A stretch of DNA of 64,000 nt from JAPLDB01 sp038230515 (GTDB lineage: Bacteria; Bacteroidota; Bacteroidia; AKYH767-A; 2013-40CM-41-45). Location of the stretch: the NCBI GenBank assembly GCA_038230515.1, contig JBBRND010000026.1, positions 1-64,000 on the forward strand. The letters run 5' to 3'. This document shows positions 33,978-41,271 of the stretch, piece after piece (within the stretch, counting starts at the first letter, position 1; every line of letters begins with the position of its first letter). A program made the translations under genes and the position numbers. The notes beneath the pieces are model-generated. The model had not been told where the DNA came from. It made no database searches and worked only from the letters and a program-made list of their open reading frames with translations.

Positions 33978-35375
33978 ATGCTCGGCACATTCATTCCTGA
34001 TTTTTCGATTACTACAGTAAGTGCAAATGGTCGCCCTTACGGAATGCATGGCGGGATAAAAGTTTTTGTTGAGAAAGGTGTTCCTGGTGATGTGGCTGAC
34101 ATCAGCATGATCAGAATTCGCGAGAAGGAAAAACTTCTTGGTGAGGGAAAAATTATTTCGCTGAAGAAAAAATCTGCGTTACGCATTGATCCTTTCTGTA
34201 AACATTTTGTCGGCTGCGGTGGCTGCCAATGGCAGAACATCAGTTATGCAGATCAGTTGAAGGTAAAGCAACAACAGGTGCAAGAACTCTTTTCTCAGTT
34301 TCGCGATCAGCAGTTTGAGATGCTGCCAATACTTCCTTCATCTCAACAAAAAAATTTTCGTAATCGCGTTACGTTTACTTTTTCTAATCGCAGGTGGATG
34401 TCGCCTGAGGAAAAAAAGAATCCGGATACTGATAAACGTCCCGCAGGCGGCTACGTGATGAAGGGAAACAACGACCGCATTATGAACATTGAAGAGTGTT
34501 TTCTTACCGATGATTTTTCGGTTCAGCTAATGCACTCGCTTCGCGAAAAAGTTTTGTCGCTGGGTTATTCATTTTATGATGTGCGGCATGAAACGGGTTT
34601 TCTCCGGCAACTTATCGTGCGCTTTGGTGATGCGGGTGAGATAATGGCAATCGTTGTGTTTGGAGAAAATGATGACGAGCGCATCAGCGAGGTGATGAAT
34701 TATCTGAAAGAAAGTTTTCCTCAACTCTCTTCTCTTTATTATGTATTGAATGAACGGAAGCGCGGTGTAGCGCATGATAAGCTGCACATTCTTTTCTCAG
34801 GAAATTCGCATCTCAATTACACGATGGATGGTTTTAACTTCCGCATCGGACCAACTTCTTTTTACCAAACCAATTCCGCACAGGCGCTGGTGCTTTACAA
34901 AATTGCGCGAACATTTGCGCAGCTTACCGGAGAAGAAATTGTTTATGATCTCTACACCGGCTCGGGAACGATTGCATTGTTTGTTTCTCATCTCGCCAAA
35001 AAAGTAATCGGCATTGATAACGTGGCGGACGCAATTGCTGATGCGAAAGTGAATGCGCATCAAAACAAAATTGCGAACTCAACTTTTATTGCGGGCGATC
35101 TGAAAGATTCTTTTTCTGAAAATCTTTTTCGTGAACATGGAAAGCCGGATGTAATTATTACCGATCCTCCGCGGGCTGGTATGCATCGCGAAGGAATTGA
35201 GAAACTGATTTCATCGGGCGCAAAACGGATTGTGTATATAAGTTGCAACCCGCTAACGCAGGTGCGCGACATAAGAAATCTTTCTGCGCATTACGGCTTA
35301 GTGAAATCGCAGCCGGTGGATATGTTTCCGCAGACGAGCCATGTGGAGAATGTGGTTTTGTTGGAACGGAAATAG
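33978..35375 (+). CDS. rlmD: 23S rRNA (uracil-1939-C5)-methyltransferase RlmD/RumA
   Basis: This is a 465-residue RNA m5U methyltransferase. An N-terminal TRAM-like OB domain is followed by the iron-sulfur cysteine cluster CKHFVGCGGCQWQ (about residues 73-85). The SAM domain has FRIGPTSFYQTNSAQA, VYDLYTGSGTIALFVS (motif I), TDPPRAGMHREG and the catalytic cysteine in VYISCNPLTQVRDI. It could also be a close paralogue (RlmCD-type) with a different uridine target. It follows the methyltransferase gene at 5 bp and is followed by a 21/42-bp repeat array. Confidence 0.93.
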   Translation: MLGTFIPDFSITTVSANGRPYGMHGGIKVFVEKGVPGDVADISMIRIREKEKLLGEGKIISLKKKSALRIDPFCKHFVGCGGCQWQNISYADQLKVKQQQVQELFSQFRDQQFEMLPILPSSQQKNFRNRVTFTFSNRRWMSPEEKKNPDTDKRPAGGYVMKGNNDRIMNIEECFLTDDFSVQLMHSLREKVLSLGYSFYDVRHETGFLRQLIVRFGDAGEIMAIVVFGENDDERISEVMNYLKESFPQLSSLYYVLNERKRGVAHDKLHILFSGNSHLNYTMDGFNFRIGPTSFYQTNSAQALVLYKIARTFAQLTGEEIVYDLYTGSGTIALFVSHLAKKVIGIDNVADAIADAKVNAHQNKIANSTFIAGDLKDSFSENLFREHGKPDVIITDPPRAGMHREGIEKLISSGAKRIVYISCNPLTQVRDIRNLSAHYGLVKSQPVDMFPQTSHVENVVLLERK

Positions 35376-35401
35376 GTTGACGGGGGTTGAGTGATGATGG
35401 C

Positions 35402-35612
35402 TAAAACGGGGCTGAGGATGGCGTAAACGGAGATAAGGATGACCTAAACGCGGTAACAGGCAGCGTAAACGGGGCTGAGGATGACCTAAACGCAGTAACA
35501 GACAGCGTAAACGGAGCTGAGGATGACCTAAGCGCGGCAACAGAGAGCGTAAACGGAGCTGAAGGTGACGTAAACGCGGCAACAGGCGGCATAAACGCGG
35601 GTGCAGATTCCT
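35402..35612. repeat. Intergenic tandem array: ten 21-bp half-units, higher period 42 bp
   Basis: The core TAAACGnGG (TAAAACGGG in the first) recurs at 35402, 35424 and then every 21 bp at 35445, 35466, 35487, 35508, 35529, 35550, 35571 and 35592. Alternate units differ consistently (GCGTAAACGGAGCTGAGGATG and ACCTAAACGCGGCAACAGNNN), giving a 42-bp super-period. Three frames remain open across it, with 14-residue periodic translations on both strands (for example SVNGAEDDLNAVTD), but none has a credible start. I treat it as non-coding or decayed. Confidence 0.9.
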
Positions 35613-35661
35613 GTAGATTTCAATAAAAAGAGGGTTTTGCCTCTTTTTCGAACCATTTTCC

Positions 35662-35795
35662 AAGGAGATGTGCCTCTCCTTTTCTCCGAAGGAGACCTAC
35701 CTTTCCCCCCTGCCCCCTCTCACAAGGGAGAGGGGGAACAGCCAAGAAAATTTTTGCCTCTCCCCTTTACTCCCTCAAAGGAGAGGGGGAAAGAA
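35662..35795. repeat. Cluster of four GC-rich hairpins
   Basis: Four nearby inverted repeats are variants of CTCTCC/GGAGAG: AAGGAGA...TCTCCTT (35662-35681), TCTCC-GAA-GGAGA (35683-35695), CCCCCTCTC...GAGAGGGGG (35713-35736) and CCTCTCC...GGAGAGG (35757-35786). This looks like a nest of dispersed palindromic elements between rlmD and the next gene. Confidence 0.6.
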
Positions 35796-35877
35796 ACAGC
35801 CAAAAAAAATGGGCTTCGAATTTGGGGGTTAGTTATTCTTTTCCCACTTTTGCTTCTCAAACTAATACTTATTATTT

Positions 35878-36786
35878 ATGGATGCTATACAAAAAAGAAA
35901 GTACAATGCGGGTGCGAGTGGTGATCATGCAATGACATTACATGCTGCTGATTTTTCAACGGACACTCCTCTAAAGGATTTACAGACGGACTTGCAGGGG
36001 ATTCTTGTAAATATTGCTGATGATGCGCAAAAGCAACAACGGAATACGGGGTATGCTTCGCAGTTGGTGACTGATTTGAACAAGATGGATAATGCTGCCT
36101 GGGCGATGAGTAAACTGGAAGTTGAGTATGCAAAAAAGATTGTTGATCCAATTTTGCAGCATAAGATTGATTTTAGCAAAACGGATTTTACTCATGGTGC
36201 TATTGCTGACCGGACTGCGCATTCGAAAACGGTGCATGATGTGGTGACTACTACTGTGCTTTCTGATATGATTGCTAAGGGTTACAAGATTGATGCTACA
36301 AAGGTGAGCGACCTGCAGAGTTTTATTGATAAGGTGCTGCTTGACCAGGGGAAACCGAAGGATGATATTGCTGATGTGAAATCGGCTTCGACTGATTTGC
36401 TTGTGCAACTGCAAAAGCTGAAGGATGTTGAAGAGAGTATTGATAATTTGATGGTGCCATACGCGGAGAGTAATTCTGCTTTTTATAATGCGGTGACGGA
36501 TGCGTTTGAGCCGAGTGCGATTGGTATGCGTGGTATTGCGCTGCGTGTTGTTGCGGTTGATTCTGTTACTAACACTCGCATTGCGGGTGCTGATGTTGCT
36601 CTTGATAATGGAAGAACAGATAAAACGAGCAGACGGGGTATTTCTGATTTCTCTCATCAGGTGTTGCCGGAGAGTAATGTGGCGGGAACGATAAAGATAA
36701 AGGGTTATGCTGATGGCAGCTTTGCAAACCAGGCGGTGTTTAATGATAGGTTTACGAGGTTGGAGATTAAGATGGTGAAATTGTGA
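35878..36786 (+). CDS. Hypothetical helical protein with C-terminal carboxypeptidase-regulatory-like domain
   Basis: This is a 302-residue protein without a signal peptide. Residues ~1-210 are helical and polar (repeated long amphipathic stretches such as ATKVSDLQSFIDKVLLDQGK). Residues ~220-302 (IALRVVAVDSVTNTRIAGAD, then LDNGRTDKTSRRGISDF, then IKIKGYADGSFA) look like a beta-sandwich of the carboxypeptidase-regulatory or transthyretin-like kind. I do not recognise the N-terminal family. GTG, TTG and GAT codons are more frequent here than in neighbours, as if from a different source. It ends before a perfect terminator. Confidence 0.7.
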   Translation: MDAIQKRKYNAGASGDHAMTLHAADFSTDTPLKDLQTDLQGILVNIADDAQKQQRNTGYASQLVTDLNKMDNAAWAMSKLEVEYAKKIVDPILQHKIDFSKTDFTHGAIADRTAHSKTVHDVVTTTVLSDMIAKGYKIDATKVSDLQSFIDKVLLDQGKPKDDIADVKSASTDLLVQLQKLKDVEESIDNLMVPYAESNSAFYNAVTDAFEPSAIGMRGIALRVVAVDSVTNTRIAGADVALDNGRTDKTSRRGISDFSHQVLPESNVAGTIKIKGYADGSFANQAVFNDRFTRLEIKMVKL

Positions 36787-36820
36787 GTACGGAGTATTGA
36801 GTAAAGAGTACTAAGAAAGA

Positions 36821-36852
36821 AAAAAGTCCGCTGGTGAGCGGACTTTTTTTTT
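36821..36852 (+). terminator. Strong rho-independent terminator
   Basis: AGTCCGCT (36825-36832), loop GGTG, AGCGGACT (36837-36844), then nine T. Its right half is duplicated at about 36998-37019. Confidence 0.93.
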
Positions 36853-37020
36853 GTTATGTGAAGGAAAAAAAATTGCTGAAGCCGCGGGGCTTCGTCATGC
36901 CGCCCACGCTGTTTAAAAATTTTGCCTGCGGCATTCCGCTAACGCGGAACCAATTGATAAAAGGCGTGTCTGGCATGACTGGGTTGATTGAAGAACGCTG
37001 GGGAGCGGACTTTTTTTTTG
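36853..37020. mobile_element. Small palindromic insertion that duplicated part of a terminator
   Basis: The sequence GCTGGnGAGCGGAC plus T9 and G occurs at 36830-36853 and again at 36997-37020. The 167-bp step therefore looks like an insertion with target duplication. Inside are the hairpin GAAGCC-GCGG-GGCTTC (36878-36893), a 13/16 inverted repeat GTCATGCCGCCCACGC (36894-36909) / GCGTGTCTGGCATGAC (36964-36979), and TTCCGC-TAAC-GCGGAA (36934-36949). There is no transposase; it would be a MITE-like or REP-like element. Confidence 0.5.
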
Positions 37021-37034
37021 CATGAGAAATAGTT

Positions 37035-37042
37035 TACTTTTG
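37035..37042 (+). promoter_or_regulatory. -7 promoter box TACTTTTG
   Basis: Exact match, 5 nt before ATG 37048. Confidence 0.65.
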
Positions 37043-37047
37043 ATGAG

Positions 37048-38730
37048 ATGAAAAAAGTTTTACTCTTCATTTTTATTTTCTCTGCACTTCATTCTTTTTT
37101 CTCTCCCAAGAAGTCCTTTGGACAAAATCCTTTAGTGAAAATGTGGGATAAAAGGTTTGGGGGTGTTGGCGATGAACATTTGACTTCAATACAACAAGTT
37201 TCGGATAGTGGATTTATTTTATCAGGTAGTTCTGCATCCGGAATAGGTGGAAACAAAACACAATCATGTTGGGGGTATGAAGATTATTGGATTGTAAAAG
37301 TGAATGCTATCGGAAACAAATTATGGGATAGCAGGTTTGGCGGATCATCAGAAGATTATTTGAATTATGCTATTGAAACATCTGACAAGGGCTTTTTAAT
37401 TGGAGGATCTTCCAAATCTGGAATTTCGGGAGATAAAACTCAATCAAACTGGGATCCGACTTTACATACATGGGATTTTTGGATTGTAAAAGTTGATTCT
37501 TTAGGAAACAAAGAATGGGATAAAAGATTTGGAGGAACTTCTGATGACGAAGCACTTTCTTTATTAGAATTAAAAGACCATAGTTATATTTTGGCTGGGT
37601 CCTCCAATTCTGATATAAGCGGAGAAAAGTCGCAACCAAACTGGGATACAACAAACTTTACTGTGGATTTTTGGGTTTTAAAAATTGACTCCTCCGGAAA
37701 TAAATTGTGGGATAAAAGGGTTGGAGGAATTTCGTCAGATTTACTTTCTTCAATCCAACCAACAAGTGATGGTGGGTTTCTATTAGGCGGTTCATCAACC
37801 TCTGATGTAGGTGGAGATAAAACACAATCAAATTGGGATACTGCAGGTGCTACCTTCGATTATTGGATTGTAAAAATTGATTCATCTGGAAATAAACTTT
37901 GGGACAAAAGCTATGGAGGTTTTGATAATGATAAATTATCATCCTTTTATCAAACTCCAGACAAGGGAATTTTAATGGCTGGTTTTTCCAACTCAACTAT
38001 TGGAGGAGATAAAACGGATTTAGGTAATGGAGGATATGATTATTGGATTGTAAAAGCAGATTCAAACGGTGCTAAACTTTGGGATAAAAGTTTGGGTGGA
38101 ACTCTTGACGATGGCGATTATGATACAGATGGTTGGAATCTATGTTTAACTAACGATAGTGGATTTATCGTCTCGGGATCTTCTTACTCACCAATCGGTG
38201 GAGATAAAACGGAAAATAACTTAGGGTCTGAGCAAACCTGGGTAATAAAATGTGATCAGTTTGGAAATAAAGTTTGGGATAAAACAATTTTTACTGCAGG
38301 ACATGACGAAAATGGTTTAGTAATTAAAACATTTGATAATTGTTTTCTTTTTGCAAATTATACGGGCTCGGGTGTTGCAGGATATAAAACAGAAAATAGC
38401 TGGGATTCTATTACATCTGCTTTTCATGATTACTGGATTGTGAAATTCTGTGATACAACAACCTCTGAAAACATTTCACAATCCGAGTTCAACAATTTGC
38501 AATTACTCATCTTTCCAAATCCCGCGAAGTCCTCCTTCACCATCCACACCAACACCGAACTGAAAAATGCGCGACTGGAAATTTTTAATATGTTGGGAGA
38601 AAAAGTTTACTCGGCTGCATTCAACAAAAAACAGGAAACAATAAACATTTCAACTTTTTCTGCCGGAATATATTTAGTGAAAATGAGTACTGAAGAAAAG
38701 CAGATAATGCAGAAACTGTTGGTGGAGTAA
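37048..38730 (+). CDS. T9SS type A-sorted repeat protein, propeller-like (seven repeats)
   Basis: This is a 560-residue protein with signal peptide MKKVLLFIFIFSALHSFFSPKKSFGQ. Seven repeats of ~60 residues follow, each WDKRFGGTSDD, then a central GGFLLGGSSxSxIGGDKTQ, then DYWIVKxDSxGNK. Seven such beta-rich repeats suggest a closed seven-bladed propeller (inference). The end (LLIFPNPAKSSFTIH, then NMLGEKVYSA, then FSAGIYLVKM) is a type A T9SS sorting domain. It is a paralogue of the truncated gene at 1-815, with more diverged repeats and a normal signal peptide. Likely surface-exposed or secreted; binding partner unknown. Confidence 0.9.
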   Translation: MKKVLLFIFIFSALHSFFSPKKSFGQNPLVKMWDKRFGGVGDEHLTSIQQVSDSGFILSGSSASGIGGNKTQSCWGYEDYWIVKVNAIGNKLWDSRFGGSSEDYLNYAIETSDKGFLIGGSSKSGISGDKTQSNWDPTLHTWDFWIVKVDSLGNKEWDKRFGGTSDDEALSLLELKDHSYILAGSSNSDISGEKSQPNWDTTNFTVDFWVLKIDSSGNKLWDKRVGGISSDLLSSIQPTSDGGFLLGGSSTSDVGGDKTQSNWDTAGATFDYWIVKIDSSGNKLWDKSYGGFDNDKLSSFYQTPDKGILMAGFSNSTIGGDKTDLGNGGYDYWIVKADSNGAKLWDKSLGGTLDDGDYDTDGWNLCLTNDSGFIVSGSSYSPIGGDKTENNLGSEQTWVIKCDQFGNKVWDKTIFTAGHDENGLVIKTFDNCFLFANYTGSGVAGYKTENSWDSITSAFHDYWIVKFCDTTTSENISQSEFNNLQLLIFPNPAKSSFTIHTNTELKNARLEIFNMLGEKVYSAAFNKKQETINISTFSAGIYLVKMSTEEKQIMQKLLVE

Positions 38731-38868
38731 CTCAATTAAGAAAAACCCCAAAGAGGTTTCAGGCAATTTATTAGAAGCGAAAAAATATTTTTAGCTGCGC
38801 TTTTATTGAAAGTAAACCCTTAAGGGTACTCTCTCCAAAATTAGTTTTTCACTATCGCAACTTTGAGG

Positions 38869-39135
38869 TTATGGAAACTGGCTGTAAATAACAGAGCGGT
38901 GCAAAAGGCAAACAAAAATACTTGTTGATTTTTCAACCTGTACTCCAATGCGGTACTCTCCAAATTTTATTCTTCCGAGATTGCTGTATCCTGTCATCCA
39001 TTTGAAGCCGGAAATGGTTGAGGGTGCTTCTGCCTTCGAAGCTGTTTTAAGTAAAAAAATTAATTCATCAATCAGTTCATCGGATCGAAGTTTGGAAGCA
39101 TTGCTGATGAATCTTTTCCTGACAACCACTTTCAT
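38869..39135 (-). CDS. RelE/ParE-family toxin of a type II toxin-antitoxin pair
   Basis: This is an 88-residue basic protein from ATG 39135 (a GTG precedes it at 39138). The pattern VVVRKRFISNASKL, then LRSDELIDELIFLL, then FKWMTGYSNLGRIKFGEYRIGVQVE, then FVCLLHRSVIYSQFP fits the RelE fold, with the R-I-K-F-G-E-Y-R-I-G strand typical of this superfamily. Such toxins cleave ribosome-bound mRNA or inhibit gyrase. It lies 41 bp after the antitoxin gene on the same strand. Confidence 0.8.
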   Translation of the reverse strand: MKVVVRKRFISNASKLRSDELIDELIFLLKTASKAEAPSTISGFKWMTGYSNLGRIKFGEYRIGVQVEKSTSIFVCLLHRSVIYSQFP

Positions 39136-39176
39136 CACTACACACTTTTTTTCAGCTTCTGCAGCGAGCGCTTTGC

Positions 39177-39368
39177 CTAATCGAGTGTGAGCAAGGGGGT
39201 TTTCATTCCCTGCCTGATGTGCTGTGCAATAATTTTTTCTTCGGCTGCCTCAAATGCTTCGAGCTTGAGAACATTGAGATCTTTCTTGGATTTAAGTTCA
39301 TCCAATAATTGCATGATGAGTTGTCCGCGTTTTGAGCGTTCGTTTATTGTAAGTACTAATCTGGTCAT
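39177..39368 (-). CDS. Antitoxin partner of the RelE-type toxin
   Basis: This is a 63-residue protein (MTRLVLTINERSKRGQLIMQ onward), an N-terminal strand plus helix followed by a charged C-terminal helix. It is upstream of the toxin in one transcription unit, the usual order, and its small size and composition fit a neutralising antitoxin. No known antitoxin family motif is certain. The promoter region at 39369-39400 probably carries its own autoregulatory site. Confidence 0.7.
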   Translation of the reverse strand: MTRLVLTINERSKRGQLIMQLLDELKSKKDLNVLKLEAFEAAEEKIIAQHIRQGMKTPLLTLD

Positions 39369-39389
39369 GACAGTAATTTAAATTTTAAA

Positions 39390-39397
39390 CAAAGATA
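39390..39397 (-). promoter_or_regulatory. -7 promoter box TATCTTTG for the toxin-antitoxin pair
   Basis: Exact match, 21 nt upstream of the antitoxin ATG at 39368. Confidence 0.55.
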
Positions 39398-39531
39398 ATA
39401 GATTGATTGAATTTAACTGCAACGGTACTTAGCAGGAAATGTTTTGGTTGCTTACATTATTGCCCTGAAACAAACGAGCTAAGTAAAATAGACGCCTCCA
39501 AAGGAATTCGTTTTTAATACCTCTCAATTTG

Positions 39532-39539
39532 TACTTTCG
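39532..39539 (+). promoter_or_regulatory. -7 promoter box TACTTTCG for kbl
   Basis: TAnnTTCG variant, 35 nt before ATG 39575. Confidence 0.5.
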
Positions 39540-39574
39540 CAAACGATAAAGGAAAAATTTAAAAATAAATTCTC

Positions 39575-40774
39575 ATGTACGACACTCTGAAATCTGTACT
39601 CGAAAAAGAAATTTCGGAAATAAAAGAAGCAGGGCTTTACAAAACAGAACGCATCATCAGCACACCGCAAGGCGCTGAGATTACTGCCAACGGAAAAAAG
39701 GTGCTGAACTTTTGCGCGAACAATTACCTCGGCCTGTCATCGCACCCAAAAGTAATTGAAGCAGCGAAGAGGGCAATTGATTCTCACGGCTTCGGAATGA
39801 GTTCCGTGCGTTTCATTTGCGGCACGCAGGATATTCATAAAGAGCTTGAACAGAAACTTGCAACTTTTCTCGGCACTGAAGACACCATTTTATATGCAGC
39901 CGCCTTCGATGCAAACGGTGGAGTGTTCGAGCCGTTACTGGGCGAACAGGATGCGCTCATCAGCGATGAATTGAATCATGCAAGCATTATTGACGGTGTT
40001 CGTTTGTGCAAAGCGCAGCGCTTCCGCTACAAGCACAACACGATGGATGAACTGGAAAAAATCTTACAGGACACGCAACACCTCCGCCATCGCATGATTG
40101 TGAGCGATGGAGTTTTCAGCATGGATGGTACCATTGCGCAGCTTGATAAAATCTGTGAACTTGCTGATAAGTACAACGCGCTGGTGATGATTGATGAATG
40201 TCACGCCAGCGGCTTTATGGGAAAAACGGGAAGAGGCACACACGAATACAGAAACGTGATGGGGCGCATTGACATTATTACGGGCACACTTGGCAAAGCA
40301 TTGGGCGGAGCGATGGGTGGTTTTACATCGGGCAGAAAAGAAATAATTGAAATGCTTCGGCAGCGTTCGCGCCCGTATTTATTTTCAAACTCACTCGCTC
40401 CTTCCATTGTTGGTGCATCAATTGCGGTAATTAATATGCTGAGCGAAACCACTACACTTCGTGATAAGTTGTGGGAGAACACAAAATATTTTCGTGAGAA
40501 AATTACTGCTGCCGGTTTCGACATCAAGCAGGGCGAGCATCCCATTGTTCCAATTATGCTATACGAAGCAAAACTTGCACAGGATTTCGCCACAAAACTT
40601 TTAGAAGAAGGAATTTATGTAACCGGATTTTTCTATCCTGTAGTTGCAAAAGGAAATGCGCGCATCCGTGTTCAACTTTCGGCAGCGCACGAACGTTATC
40701 ATCTCGACAAAGCCATTGCAGCATTTACAAAAGTCGGGAAGGAACTGGGTGTGTTGAAAGTTGCACTGAGCTAA
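39575..40774 (+). CDS. kbl: Glycine C-acetyltransferase (2-amino-3-ketobutyrate CoA ligase)
   Basis: This is a 399-residue PLP enzyme of the alpha-oxoamine synthase family. Diagnostic stretches are FCANNYLGLSSHPKVIEAAK, GFGMSSVRFICGTQDIHKELE (typical of Kbl), LNHASIIDGVRL, DECHASGFMGKTGRGT and the PLP lysine in TGTLGKALGGAMGG (about residue 243). It converts 2-amino-3-ketobutyrate plus CoA to glycine and acetyl-CoA, the second step of threonine degradation; threonine dehydrogenase is not in the window. 5-aminolevulinate or serine palmitoyltransferase are less likely from these motifs. Confidence 0.95.
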   Translation: MYDTLKSVLEKEISEIKEAGLYKTERIISTPQGAEITANGKKVLNFCANNYLGLSSHPKVIEAAKRAIDSHGFGMSSVRFICGTQDIHKELEQKLATFLGTEDTILYAAAFDANGGVFEPLLGEQDALISDELNHASIIDGVRLCKAQRFRYKHNTMDELEKILQDTQHLRHRMIVSDGVFSMDGTIAQLDKICELADKYNALVMIDECHASGFMGKTGRGTHEYRNVMGRIDIITGTLGKALGGAMGGFTSGRKEIIEMLRQRSRPYLFSNSLAPSIVGASIAVINMLSETTTLRDKLWENTKYFREKITAAGFDIKQGEHPIVPIMLYEAKLAQDFATKLLEEGIYVTGFFYPVVAKGNARIRVQLSAAHERYHLDKAIAAFTKVGKELGVLKVALS

Positions 40775-40789
40775 GCCGTCAATTATTTT

Positions 40790-41248
40790 ATGATTTCAAT
40801 TTACACTGACGGTGCCTCTCGCGGCAATCCAGGTCCCGGAGGATTTGGAGCTGTACTGATTTCAGGAAATCACCGCAAAGAAATTTCGCAAGGATATGGC
40901 CTCACAACAAATAACCGGATGGAGTTACTGAGTGTTATTGTTGCATTGGAATCGCTTAAAACCGATGGGCAGCAAGTCACCGTTTATTCCGACTCGCAGT
41001 ATGTGGTGTATGCGGTGGAAAAGAACTGGGTGTTTGGCTGGGAGAAAAAAAACTTCGCGAAGAAAAAAAATCCTGATCTGTGGATTCGTTTTTTAAAAGT
41101 ATTCCGGAAACACAAAGTAAAATTTGTTTGGGTTCGTGGTCATGCTTCAAACAAAGAAAATAATCATTGTGATGAACTTGCCGTAGCCGCAGCACTCGGG
41201 GGCAATTTATTGATTGATGATGGTTACAATCCGAATGAAGAAGAATAA
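40790..41248 (+). CDS. rnhA: Ribonuclease HI
   Basis: This is a 152-residue enzyme that cuts RNA in RNA-DNA hybrids. All catalytic residues are present: Asp7 (YTDGASRGNPGPGG), Glu45 (NRMELL), Asp68 (YSDSQYVV), His118 (VRGHAS) and Asp128 (HCDELA). The basic loop (FGWEKKNFAKKKNPDLW) for substrate binding is present. It starts 15 bp after kbl on the same strand and probably shares its transcript. Confidence 0.96.
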   Translation: MISIYTDGASRGNPGPGGFGAVLISGNHRKEISQGYGLTTNNRMELLSVIVALESLKTDGQQVTVYSDSQYVVYAVEKNWVFGWEKKNFAKKKNPDLWIRFLKVFRKHKVKFVWVRGHASNKENNHCDELAVAAALGGNLLIDDGYNPNEEE

Positions 41249-41271
41249 ATAAAAGAGATGAACATCACGGA

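Noticed and set aside
35402..35612. Open frames encoding 14-residue repeats on both strands
   Set aside because: Several frames are open at once only because the period is a multiple of three. None has a plausible start, promoter box or conserved ends, so it is listed as a repeat.
36834..37025. 63-codon frame within the palindromic element
   Set aside because: It starts inside a terminator stem and crosses several hairpins; no protein-like sequence.
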